Assembly (NCBI GenBank): GCA_024710875.1
Contig: JANJTX010000004.1
Location: 1 to 39,930 of the forward strand
Length of the DNA stretch: 39,930 bases
Source of the DNA: Anaerolineales bacterium
GTDB lineage: Bacteria > Chloroflexota > Anaerolineae > Anaerolineales > UBA11579
Reading direction: 5' to 3'
In this document: piece after piece, positions 26,964 to 34,501 of the stretch
Layout: each line of letters starts with the position of its first letter
How positions within the stretch are numbered: the stretch's first letter is position 1
Made by a program: the position numbers and the translations under genes
Notes under the pieces: model-generated
Told to the model about the DNA's origin: nothing
Database searches by the model: none
Seen by the model: the letters and a program-made list of their open reading frames with translations, nothing else

Positions 26964-28754
26964 ATGAACGCGCGCACCAAGTCAATTGTCGCCAGCGTTT
27001 TTTCAGCCGTTTTGGGGCTGGCGATGTGGGTGCTATTCGCCCCGGTTGCCCTGGGTGGTTCTACATCCTATGTCATCCTTATCGGCAACAGCATGGAGCC
27101 GAAGTTTTTTCGCTATGACCTGGTGATTGTGCGCGCCCAGCCCGAATACCAGATTGGCGACGCCGTGGCGTACGAACACCCGATGATTGGCGGTGTGTTT
27201 CACCGCATCATTGGCAAAGAGGGCGACCGCTTTATTTTGCAGGGCGATAACAACGACTTTCTGGATACGCACGAACCTACTAAAGATGAAATTATTGGCA
27301 AGTTATGGTTGCATTTTCCCGGCGGCGGCAAGTGGATTAATTTCCTGCGCCAGCCGGTAATGTTTACAGCGCTCACGCTGGGCGTGGGTGTGATGATGGC
27401 GGGCTCCCTGATTGGGAAACCGGCGCAGGAAAATCCCAGTTCGAGGCGAAAGAGAACGGAGCAAAGGATGAATCCTCCAAGAGAAGTGATGACCTTTGAA
27501 CAGCATATCAACGTGGCCGCGCCGGCGGCTACGGTGGCGGCACAACCCGACGGCGCGGAGCGCAAACCCTTCCGCGAACTGGTTACGCGGGCGCCGGAAA
27601 ATATCGAAAGTTTACCGGCGGCAGTCCAGCGGCGCTTTGTGGAAACCCAACCGAGCGCAGCGCGGGCCATTCCGGCTGGGCCTTTGGAGCAAGTACAAAA
27701 AGTGAAGCCGCAGGCCCAGGTGCGCGACAATGCCCTCGAAATGCTGATGGCGGCCGGGGTGGTGGCTGTGGTATTGGTGGTGCTGGCGGTTGTGGCCTTC
27801 ACCCGACCACTGACAGTAATAGCGAATGTGCCGATGAATTTCACGGAACGGGCCAGCTACACCTATTCAGCCAGCGCGCCGGGCAGCGTCTACGATGGCC
27901 CGACCGTCAGCCCGGGAGAACCGGTCTTCCGCCGCTTGACGGATTCGTTTACGGTTGGGTTGGCCTATAACCTGGCCTCGCCGGATGCTACCGACGTACG
28001 CGGCATCTACCGCATGGTGGTGGAAGTTGCGGACATCAGCGGTTGGAAGCGCACTGTCGAAATTCTGCCGGACACCTATTTTGATGGCCGGAGTTTTACG
28101 GCGGAAGGCACCATTCGATTTGATGATATTCAGAAGCACATTGACCGCCTGGAGACGGAAACCGGGCTGATGCGCCAGGAATTTATGATGACGGTGCGCA
28201 CCGAGGTAACTGTGTTGGGTAAGTTAAACGGCGTAACCTTCGAGAATGTCTATGCTCCTGAATTGATGTTCGGTTTTGATGATTTGCAGGTCCAGTTAGT
28301 GCAACCGACCAATGGGCCGGCGAACGTGTTTGAACAAGTCAATATTGGTTCAGTGCCGCAAGAGGTAGAGCAGGATAATGTAATTTCGATTGTGGGGCTG
28401 AAGCTGCCGGTCAAGACTGCCCGGGTCGTGGCGGTGATCGGCCTGAATGTGATGGTACTGGTGATTGGCTACCTGGGTTCGCAGGTGTACCGGGCCTTCC
28501 GGCGCGGCGAGGCGGCCCAGGTGGAAGTGCTGTATGGCCCGATGCTGGTGACCGTGCAGGACGATGTGCTGCCGCGCCGCCGGCCGGTGCGGGTGAGCAG
28601 CATCCACGAGCTGGCCAAAATCGCTGAACGCGACCAGTGCATGATTTACCACATGCAATTGGGCGAAACGCATCGCTACCTGGTGCAGTCGCCGGTGACG
28701 CCAGAAATCACCTATGTGTATGAAATTCAGATTATTGGCGAAGGTGGCGTGTGA
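26964..28754 (+). CDS. SipW/ER-type signal peptidase I (S26B-like, Ser-His) fused to a DUF5305-like domain
   Basis: GNSMEPKFFRYDLVIV (catalytic Ser), GGVFHRIIG (catalytic His), LQGDNNDFLD. C-terminal region has extracellular VFRRLTDSFTVGLAYNL…GIYRMVVEVADISGWKRTVEILPDTYFDGRSFTAEGTIRFDDI plus cytosolic VEVLYGPMLVTVQ…RVSSIHELAKIAE, consistent with DUF5305. Confidence 0.82.
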   Translation: MNARTKSIVASVFSAVLGLAMWVLFAPVALGGSTSYVILIGNSMEPKFFRYDLVIVRAQPEYQIGDAVAYEHPMIGGVFHRIIGKEGDRFILQGDNNDFLDTHEPTKDEIIGKLWLHFPGGGKWINFLRQPVMFTALTLGVGVMMAGSLIGKPAQENPSSRRKRTEQRMNPPREVMTFEQHINVAAPAATVAAQPDGAERKPFRELVTRAPENIESLPAAVQRRFVETQPSAARAIPAGPLEQVQKVKPQAQVRDNALEMLMAAGVVAVVLVVLAVVAFTRPLTVIANVPMNFTERASYTYSASAPGSVYDGPTVSPGEPVFRRLTDSFTVGLAYNLASPDATDVRGIYRMVVEVADISGWKRTVEILPDTYFDGRSFTAEGTIRFDDIQKHIDRLETETGLMRQEFMMTVRTEVTVLGKLNGVTFENVYAPELMFGFDDLQVQLVQPTNGPANVFEQVNIGSVPQEVEQDNVISIVGLKLPVKTARVVAVIGLNVMVLVIGYLGSQVYRAFRRGEAAQVEVLYGPMLVTVQDDVLPRRRPVRVSSIHELAKIAERDQCMIYHMQLGETHRYLVQSPVTPEITYVYEIQIIGEGGV

Positions 28755-29170
28755 AACTGCGCGGTTTGCGACTGCCGGTACTGCCCCGGCGTTGGCTGTG
28801 GATAGGGCTCGGTCTGCTGGTGATAGCCGCAGGCGTGACGACTGCGATTACCGCCGCCAATACGGTGCCCGAAAGTGGCGCGGATGTAAATGATCTGGCA
28901 ATTACCGCCAATGCTTTGAAACCAGCGCAATGCGCCGGCCTGACGCTCACGAATCTAGTCACTGGGTCGGGCAATATTAACGGGACGGCCGGCAATGACC
29001 TGATACTGGGTAGTAATGGCGCCGATGTGATTGATGGTCTCGGGGGCGATGACTGCATTGTGGGCGGCGGGGGGGACGATACGATAGATGGCGGCGCGGA
29101 TACAGATGTTTGTATTGGCGGGGCCGGCACCAATGGCTTCGCTAATTGCGAAACCGTTCATGACCCGTAA
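28751..29170 (+). CDS. Small secreted RTX-type (hemolysin-type calcium-binding repeat) protein
   Basis: GTG start overlapping the upstream stop (GTGA). TM leader, ITAANTVPESGA motif, then GTAGNDLILGSNGADVIDGLGGDDCIVGGGGDDTIDGGADTDVCIGGAG. Confidence 0.82.
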   Translation: MKLRGLRLPVLPRRWLWIGLGLLVIAAGVTTAITAANTVPESGADVNDLAITANALKPAQCAGLTLTNLVTGSGNINGTAGNDLILGSNGADVIDGLGGDDCIVGGGGDDTIDGGADTDVCIGGAGTNGFANCETVHDP

Positions 29171-29176
29171 TCCCAA

Positions 29177-29818
29177 TTAGCCCAGAATCACACCCTCCAA
29201 CTTCAGCAATTCAATTTTGCGCTGGCTGCCAAGCGCGCCGCCGTAGCCGCCCAACGTTCCATCTGAACTGATGACCCGATGGCAGGGCAGGACGATGGGT
29301 ATGGGGTTATGGCGCAGAGCCTGCCCCACCGCCCGAAAAGCGCGCGGCTTGCCGACCCGCTGGGCGATCTCGGCATAGGTGGCAACCTGGCCGCGCGGCA
29401 CCGCCCGCGCCGCCAACAGCACGCTACGCTGGAAGGGCGTCAGGGCGCGCAAGTCCACTGGCAGGTCTAACCGGGTGCGCTCGCCGCGCAAGTATTCGGC
29501 CACCGCCGTAAGGTAACTCGAAATCTGCTCTGGAGCGTAAAGCGGGCGAAAGCGTCCTTTTTGCGACAGATCGATTTTTAGGCCCTCTTCCTCGATGTCA
29601 AAGTCCACTCGAAAGAGGCCCTCGGCGCTGGCGGCTACCCAGACTTCGCCGATGCGGGTATTGGCAATGCGCCCGTAATGGATGATGGGCGGCAGGCTGG
29701 CGGCCAGACGCTGGTTGAGGCGCGCGAGGGCAACCTGGGTTGCATGGGCTTCTGGCCCGGCTTCCAGAAACTGCGCTACCCGGTCAGGTAGATTCAAGTC
29801 TTTTTCAAACTCAGACAT
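29177..29818 (-). CDS. Methylated-DNA-[protein]-cysteine S-methyltransferase (Ogt-type)
   Basis: LTPFQRSVLLAARAVPRGQVATYAEIAQRVGKPRAFRAVGQALRHNPIPIVLPCHRVISSDGTLGGYGG (PCHR active site); start at 29818. Confidence 0.92.
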   Translation of the reverse strand: MSEFEKDLNLPDRVAQFLEAGPEAHATQVALARLNQRLAASLPPIIHYGRIANTRIGEVWVAASAEGLFRVDFDIEEEGLKIDLSQKGRFRPLYAPEQISSYLTAVAEYLRGERTRLDLPVDLRALTPFQRSVLLAARAVPRGQVATYAEIAQRVGKPRAFRAVGQALRHNPIPIVLPCHRVISSDGTLGGYGGALGSQRKIELLKLEGVILG

Positions 29819-30317
29819 GTTCTTGCTCCTGGGGTGAGAACTGCGCCCGCAACTTACGGGTAGCCTGATAAACATTGGCACGCACGCTTTCTTCGGTGGC
29901 GTTCAGGGCGGCGGCGGCTTCGGGGTAGGTCAGACCCTGAAAGCGGGTGAGTATCAGCGCGGCGCGCTGCTTTTCGGGCAGGGCCAGCACGGCGGCGCGG
30001 ATTTCATTGTTTTCCAGGCGGCGCTCTACGGCTTCGGCGGGGCTGTCGCCCCGGCTGGCGAGTTCATCGTGCAATTCAGCGGTGGGACGATTGTGACGCA
30101 GATAGGTGCGGGCGGTATTGGTGGCAATCCGGTACAGCCAGGCCCGCAGGTGCTGGCTGTGCGTCAGGCGCGGGTAGGCGCGATAGGCGCGCAGGAAAGT
30201 TTCCTGCAGACAGTCCTCGGCATCCTGGTTGCTTTGCAGCACACGCCACAGGTAGGCAAACAATTCGCGGCTGTGGGTCGCCACCAGGCTCTCAAACTCC
30301 GGGAGTTGGTCAGGCAT
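29811..30317 (-). CDS. ECF-type RNA polymerase sigma factor
   Basis: Sigma region 2 (RELFAYLWRVLQSNQDAEDCLQETFLRAYRAYPRL…LRAWLYRIATNTARTYLR) and region 4 (LPEKQRAALILTRFQGLTYPEAAAALNATEESVRANVYQATRKLR). Confidence 0.93.
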   Translation of the reverse strand: MPDQLPEFESLVATHSRELFAYLWRVLQSNQDAEDCLQETFLRAYRAYPRLTHSQHLRAWLYRIATNTARTYLRHNRPTAELHDELASRGDSPAEAVERRLENNEIRAAVLALPEKQRAALILTRFQGLTYPEAAAALNATEESVRANVYQATRKLRAQFSPQEQEHV

Positions 30318-30324
30318 GATAACT

Positions 30325-30354
30325 AGTATAACCAGCAGAATTGGGATTTGTGAA
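30325..30354 (-). promoter_or_regulatory. Promoter of the ECF sigma gene, possibly giving a leaderless transcript
   Basis: Minus strand TTCACA, 18-nt spacer, TATACT, then only 7 nt (AGTTATC) before the ATG at 30317. Confidence 0.45.
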
Positions 30355-30400
30355 ATTGGCTGGGATATAATCCGGCGAGACTACTTTTTTGGGAGTTGGA

Positions 30401-31957
30401 ATGAACCTACGGTATCTGTACTTTGCGGCATTCTCAAGCGGGATGGTGACTCTGGCGGTGGAACTGGCCTGCGCGCGCCTGTTAGGGGCCCACTTTGGCA
30501 CGACCAACCTGATGTGGGCCAGTATTATCGGGTTGATTCTGATTTACTTGAGCGTTGGCTATTATTACGGCGGGCGCTATGCCGACCGCTGGCCGCAACC
30601 CGAAAAATTTTACGGCCTGATGTTGCTGGGCGGCTTCAGCGTGGGGCTGGTGCCGTTGGTGGCGCAGCCGGTTTTGCGGGCGGCTTCCAATGCCTTTGAC
30701 CAGTTGCAGATGGGGTTCCTGCTGGGTTCGTTTCTTTCTGTCTTGGTGCTGATGGTGGTGCCGATTTTATTGCTGGGGGCGGTTTCGCCCTTTGCGTTGA
30801 AGCTGGCCTTTGACCGGGCCGAAAGCGCCGGGCAACTGGCTGGTCGTATGAGCGCGATCGGTACGATGGGGGCGTTTGTGGGGACTTTTCTGCCGGACCT
30901 GTTGCTGATTCCCCTGCTGGGGACGGCGCGCACCTTTCTGGCTTTGAGCCTGTACCTGATGCTGGTAGCCCTGTTGGGGTACTTCCGGATTGGCGCAGCC
31001 CGCCGCCACCTGGCCGGGTTGATCTTGCCGGCTTTGATACTGGCGGTATTTGTGTATCTTGGGACGCAGCCCATTAAGGCCTCGGAGGGCATGGTATTTG
31101 AAACCGAATCTTCCTATAACTATATTCAGGTGTTGGAGCAGGATGGTTATACCCTGCTGCGCCTGAATGAAGGGCAGGGCATTCATTCAATCTATCATCC
31201 AACCGACCTGGATTATGACGGCCCGTGGGAGCAGTTTCTGGCCGGGCCGTTTTTTAACCCTGCGCCGGTCGCATTGCAGGATGTGGAGCGGATTGCGATT
31301 GTGGGGCTGGCGGGGGGGACGGTGGCGCGGCAGGCAACTGAGATTTTTGGGCCGGTGCCGATTGATGGATATGAAATTGACGCCCAAATCATAGAAGTGG
31401 GACGCACCTATTTTGGAATGACGATGCCGAATTTAAACGCGCTAGCACAGGATGGCCGCTGGGGGTTGCGCACCAGCCACGAAAAATATTCGCTAATTGC
31501 GGTAGATGCCTACCGCCCGCCGTATATCCCGTGGCACCTGACCACACAGGAGTTCTTCCAATTAACCGCCGATCGCCTGACCGATGATGGTGTACTGGTG
31601 ATAAATGTGGGTCGCGCTCCGGGAGATCGCCGGCTGATCGATGTGCTGGTAACTACTTTAAGCACAGTGTATCCTTCGGTGCATGTGATGGATATTCCTT
31701 CAACCTTTAACTCGATGGTGTACGCAACCAAGCAGCCGACCAGTTTTGACAATCTGGCTACAAACCTGAACTTACTGGCACTGGAAGGGGATACCCATCC
31801 ATTGTTGCTGGAGGCAATTCTCAATGTGCTGACCTACCGCCAACCGTTGCCTGCGCCCAGTCTGGTACTGACCGATGACCACGCCCCCGTGGAGTGGATT
31901 ATCAATAGTATGGTATTGCGGTTCATCTTATCCGGGGATTATCAGGAGTTGCAATGA
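30401..31957 (+). CDS. Fused membrane / spermidine-synthase-like (SpeE-fold) protein
   Basis: N-terminal multi-TM segment followed by IAIVGLAGGTVARQATEIFGPVPIDGYEIDAQIIEVGRTYFGM and FFQLTADRLTDDGVLVINVG. Confidence 0.85.
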   Translation: MNLRYLYFAAFSSGMVTLAVELACARLLGAHFGTTNLMWASIIGLILIYLSVGYYYGGRYADRWPQPEKFYGLMLLGGFSVGLVPLVAQPVLRAASNAFDQLQMGFLLGSFLSVLVLMVVPILLLGAVSPFALKLAFDRAESAGQLAGRMSAIGTMGAFVGTFLPDLLLIPLLGTARTFLALSLYLMLVALLGYFRIGAARRHLAGLILPALILAVFVYLGTQPIKASEGMVFETESSYNYIQVLEQDGYTLLRLNEGQGIHSIYHPTDLDYDGPWEQFLAGPFFNPAPVALQDVERIAIVGLAGGTVARQATEIFGPVPIDGYEIDAQIIEVGRTYFGMTMPNLNALAQDGRWGLRTSHEKYSLIAVDAYRPPYIPWHLTTQEFFQLTADRLTDDGVLVINVGRAPGDRRLIDVLVTTLSTVYPSVHVMDIPSTFNSMVYATKQPTSFDNLATNLNLLALEGDTHPLLLEAILNVLTYRQPLPAPSLVLTDDHAPVEWIINSMVLRFILSGDYQELQ

Positions 31958-32616
31958 AAGTCGCTGTTGGAGTTGTTGACTGGTTGGTCACGCTGCTGGT
32001 TCCGCTGGCGCTGGTATTGACGGCCTTGCGGGTACTGCTCACCCCGGGCTTTGTACAATTGGAGTACCGAACCCCAGGTTTTCCCGAAGACCCCTATGGG
32101 TTCACGCTGGCAGACCGGCTAACCTGGGCGCCGCTGGCATTGGAATATCTGCTGAACGATGCCGGCCTGGAATTTCTGGGCGACCTGGAGTTTGAGCCGG
32201 GCGTCCCGGTCTTTAATGAACGTGAACTGGCGCACATGTTGGATGTGAAGGTGCTGGTACAGATGGCATTGAAAGTTTGGTGGGGCGTGCTGGCTCTGCT
32301 GGCACTGCTTGGCGCTGCATTCTGGCGACTGGGCCGGATGGTTGATGTCGCCCGGGCGCTGGCCCGCGGAGGTCAACTGACGATTCTGCTGATGATGGCC
32401 CTGCTGTTGTATCTGGGTCTGAACTTTAATCAACTTTTCGTGGACTTTCACAGCCTGTTCTTTGAAGGGGATAGCTGGTTGTTTGCTTATTCGGATACGC
32501 TGATTCGGTTGTTCCCAATTCGTTTCTGGCGGGATGCTTTCCTGGCAGTGGCCGGACTGACGCTGGCGGGTGCCGCCGGGTTGGTGTGGCTGGGGCGACG
32601 ACTACCGGCTCATTAG
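31954..32616 (+). CDS. DUF1461 (TIGR01906-like) integral membrane protein
   Basis: Four predicted TMs; FNERELAHMLDVKVLVQ and VDFHSLFFEGDSWLFAYSDTLIRLFPIRFWRDAF are typical; ATGA overlap with upstream gene. Confidence 0.85.
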   Translation: MKVAVGVVDWLVTLLVPLALVLTALRVLLTPGFVQLEYRTPGFPEDPYGFTLADRLTWAPLALEYLLNDAGLEFLGDLEFEPGVPVFNERELAHMLDVKVLVQMALKVWWGVLALLALLGAAFWRLGRMVDVARALARGGQLTILLMMALLLYLGLNFNQLFVDFHSLFFEGDSWLFAYSDTLIRLFPIRFWRDAFLAVAGLTLAGAAGLVWLGRRLPAH

Positions 32617-32626
32617 ATTAAATCGA

Positions 32627-32661
32627 AACCACCAACTGGAGGCGACAGCTGGTGGTTTTTT
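32627..32661 (+). terminator. Intrinsic terminator after the DUF1461 gene
   Basis: AACCACCAACTG-gaggcga-CAGCTGGTGGTT (one mismatch) followed by a T tract. Confidence 0.8.
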
Positions 32662-32742
32662 CGATGCCGGGACTTGCGCCCCGGCCCGCGGCAGCCCCCG
32701 TAAGGGGCTCCCGCCGGCCGGCCGGGCATGGGGGCTGTGAAA

Positions 32743-33111
32743 TCAATCTTTAATCTGGGTGGGGGGGTCCTCGAAACTTAAGGTCTGCAGTGGGCCCGTG
32801 CGATCCATGGCTTTGGACATCATACGCGGGGCATCCTGAACGAACTTAATCTGTACCCCGGCCAGTGAAATCGTGTCACCAGAGTAAAGGACGCTCTTGG
32901 TAATGCGCTGCTCGTTGACGAAAGTTCCGCCGGTGGAATTCAGATCCAGCAGGACGAACTGCCCATTCATCATGCGTAGCTGAGCATGGGTGCGGGAGAT
33001 GCGTGAGTCCTGGATCACGACATGGTTATCCAGCTTGCGGCCAATATTTACGATCTCCCGTTCCAGCGGGAAGACCTGGCTGTTCACAATCAGGTAAGCG
33101 CTGTTTTGCAT
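32743..33111 (-). CDS. FHA-domain protein
   Basis: NIGRKLDNHVVIQDSRISRTHAQLRMMNGQFVLLDLNSTGGTFVNEQRI; start at 33111 (MQNSAYLIVN). Confidence 0.9.
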   Translation of the reverse strand: MQNSAYLIVNSQVFPLEREIVNIGRKLDNHVVIQDSRISRTHAQLRMMNGQFVLLDLNSTGGTFVNEQRITKSVLYSGDTISLAGVQIKFVQDAPRMMSKAMDRTGPLQTLSFEDPPTQIKD

Positions 33112-33163
33112 GGCTTTGCTTCTGTCTTTCGCCTCGATTATCAAAACCTGCCACGTTAATAGC

Positions 33164-33196
33164 AAAAGAGTGGCACATCTAGTGTGCCACTCTTTT
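33164..33196. terminator. Terminator at the 3' end of apgM (symmetrical)
   Basis: Perfect 14-bp stem AAAAGAGTGGCACA-tctag-TGTGCCACTCTTTT, with A tract and T tract. Confidence 0.85.
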
Positions 33197-33251
33197 AACT
33201 AACCGGCGTTTCAGAACCGTAACAGGAACGTTGCGCTATTGGGCAAGATTG

Positions 33252-34460
33252 TCAGGCGCCGAACTTGTTGAGCCGTCCGGCATGCGCGAGGGCCAGGGGC
33301 ATGACTTCGGTGGCGTGAATTGTACCCAGCCCACCCCGGGAACAGGCGCGCTCGCCAAAGCCGGTTTGGGCATCGGGCAGGCCGCGCTGGCGTGACCAGA
33401 GCAAGAGTGGCACAGGGTGCCAGGAGTGGGCACGCATGGCGGCGGGGGTACTATGGTCGCCAGTAATGATGAGCACATCCGGCTGGAGGTCCATTAGGGT
33501 TGGAAGGGCGGCATCAACGGTGCTAATGATTGCGGCCTTCCCTTCAAAGTCGCCGTCTTCGCCTTTGCTATCGGTTTTCTTGATGTGTACGAAAAAGAAG
33601 TCATGGTCGTCCCAGGCGCTGGCGACGGCCGCGAATTCATCGGCCGGGGTATCACCAGAAAATTCATGAACCTGCATGCCAACCAGTTCGGCCACGCCGC
33701 GATACATGGGATAAACCGCCACGCAGGCTGCTCGCAAACCATAAACTTCCGGGTATTTGGGCAGGCCGGGGTCAGTTCCGAAGCCGCGCAAGGTAAGGCC
33801 ATTGGCTTTGGGTTGATTGGCAAGTAGTTTTTGGGCGGCGTCTACCCATTGCTGGTAGAGTCCGGCCGCTCGGTCTGCCGCGGGCTGGTTGGCGGTAACC
33901 AGCAGGGGCGGCCGCCCGGTTTGCTGGGGATCGGTGTCCGGGATGTCGGCATGCAGTCCGGCGCCGCGCATGACGACCGCGAAGCGGTATTCCTTGAGTG
34001 GGCGCACCTCGATTTCGACCTCGGGTAGGTGGATGGTCTGTAACAGGTCCACGAGTGGGGCGGCCTCGGCGGTACTGATCCGGCCGGCGCGGCGGTCGGT
34101 GATGTTGCCGCTGGCATCCAGGGTGCAGAAATTGCCCCGCACCGCAACATCCCCGGGGTTGACCTTCAAGCCAACACCGGTGGCTTCCAGCACGCCGCGC
34201 CCCACGTCATAGGTCAGTGGATCATAGCCAAACAGGGAGAGGTGGGCTGGCCCGGAGCCGGGGGTGATACCGGACCGAATGGGAATGGTCTGTCCGAGAA
34301 CGCCTTCGACCGCGAGCCGGTCCATGGTTGGCGTGGCGGCATACTCCAGCTCAGTGGGTCCGCCGGGGGTAATCGGGAGGCCGCCCAGGCCATCCAGCAC
34401 CAGCAGGATGATCTTTGTGTTGGCGGCGTTAAGTAAAGGGCGCAGGTAATCGGCGGGCAT
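33252..34460 (-). CDS. apgM: 2,3-bisphosphoglycerate-independent phosphoglycerate mutase, archaeal ApgM type
   Basis: ILLVLDGLGGLPI…ELEYAATPTMDRLAVEGVLG…ITPGSGPAHLSLFGYDPL…GRGVLEATGVG…ITGDHSTPAAMRAHSWHPVPLLLWS. Confidence 0.92.
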   Translation of the reverse strand: MPADYLRPLLNAANTKIILLVLDGLGGLPITPGGPTELEYAATPTMDRLAVEGVLGQTIPIRSGITPGSGPAHLSLFGYDPLTYDVGRGVLEATGVGLKVNPGDVAVRGNFCTLDASGNITDRRAGRISTAEAAPLVDLLQTIHLPEVEIEVRPLKEYRFAVVMRGAGLHADIPDTDPQQTGRPPLLVTANQPAADRAAGLYQQWVDAAQKLLANQPKANGLTLRGFGTDPGLPKYPEVYGLRAACVAVYPMYRGVAELVGMQVHEFSGDTPADEFAAVASAWDDHDFFFVHIKKTDSKGEDGDFEGKAAIISTVDAALPTLMDLQPDVLIITGDHSTPAAMRAHSWHPVPLLLWSRQRGLPDAQTGFGERACSRGGLGTIHATEVMPLALAHAGRLNKFGA

Positions 34461-34501
34461 GGTCAGTCCTTATCGGGCAGGCCACCAGGGGAGGCCTGGT
34501 C

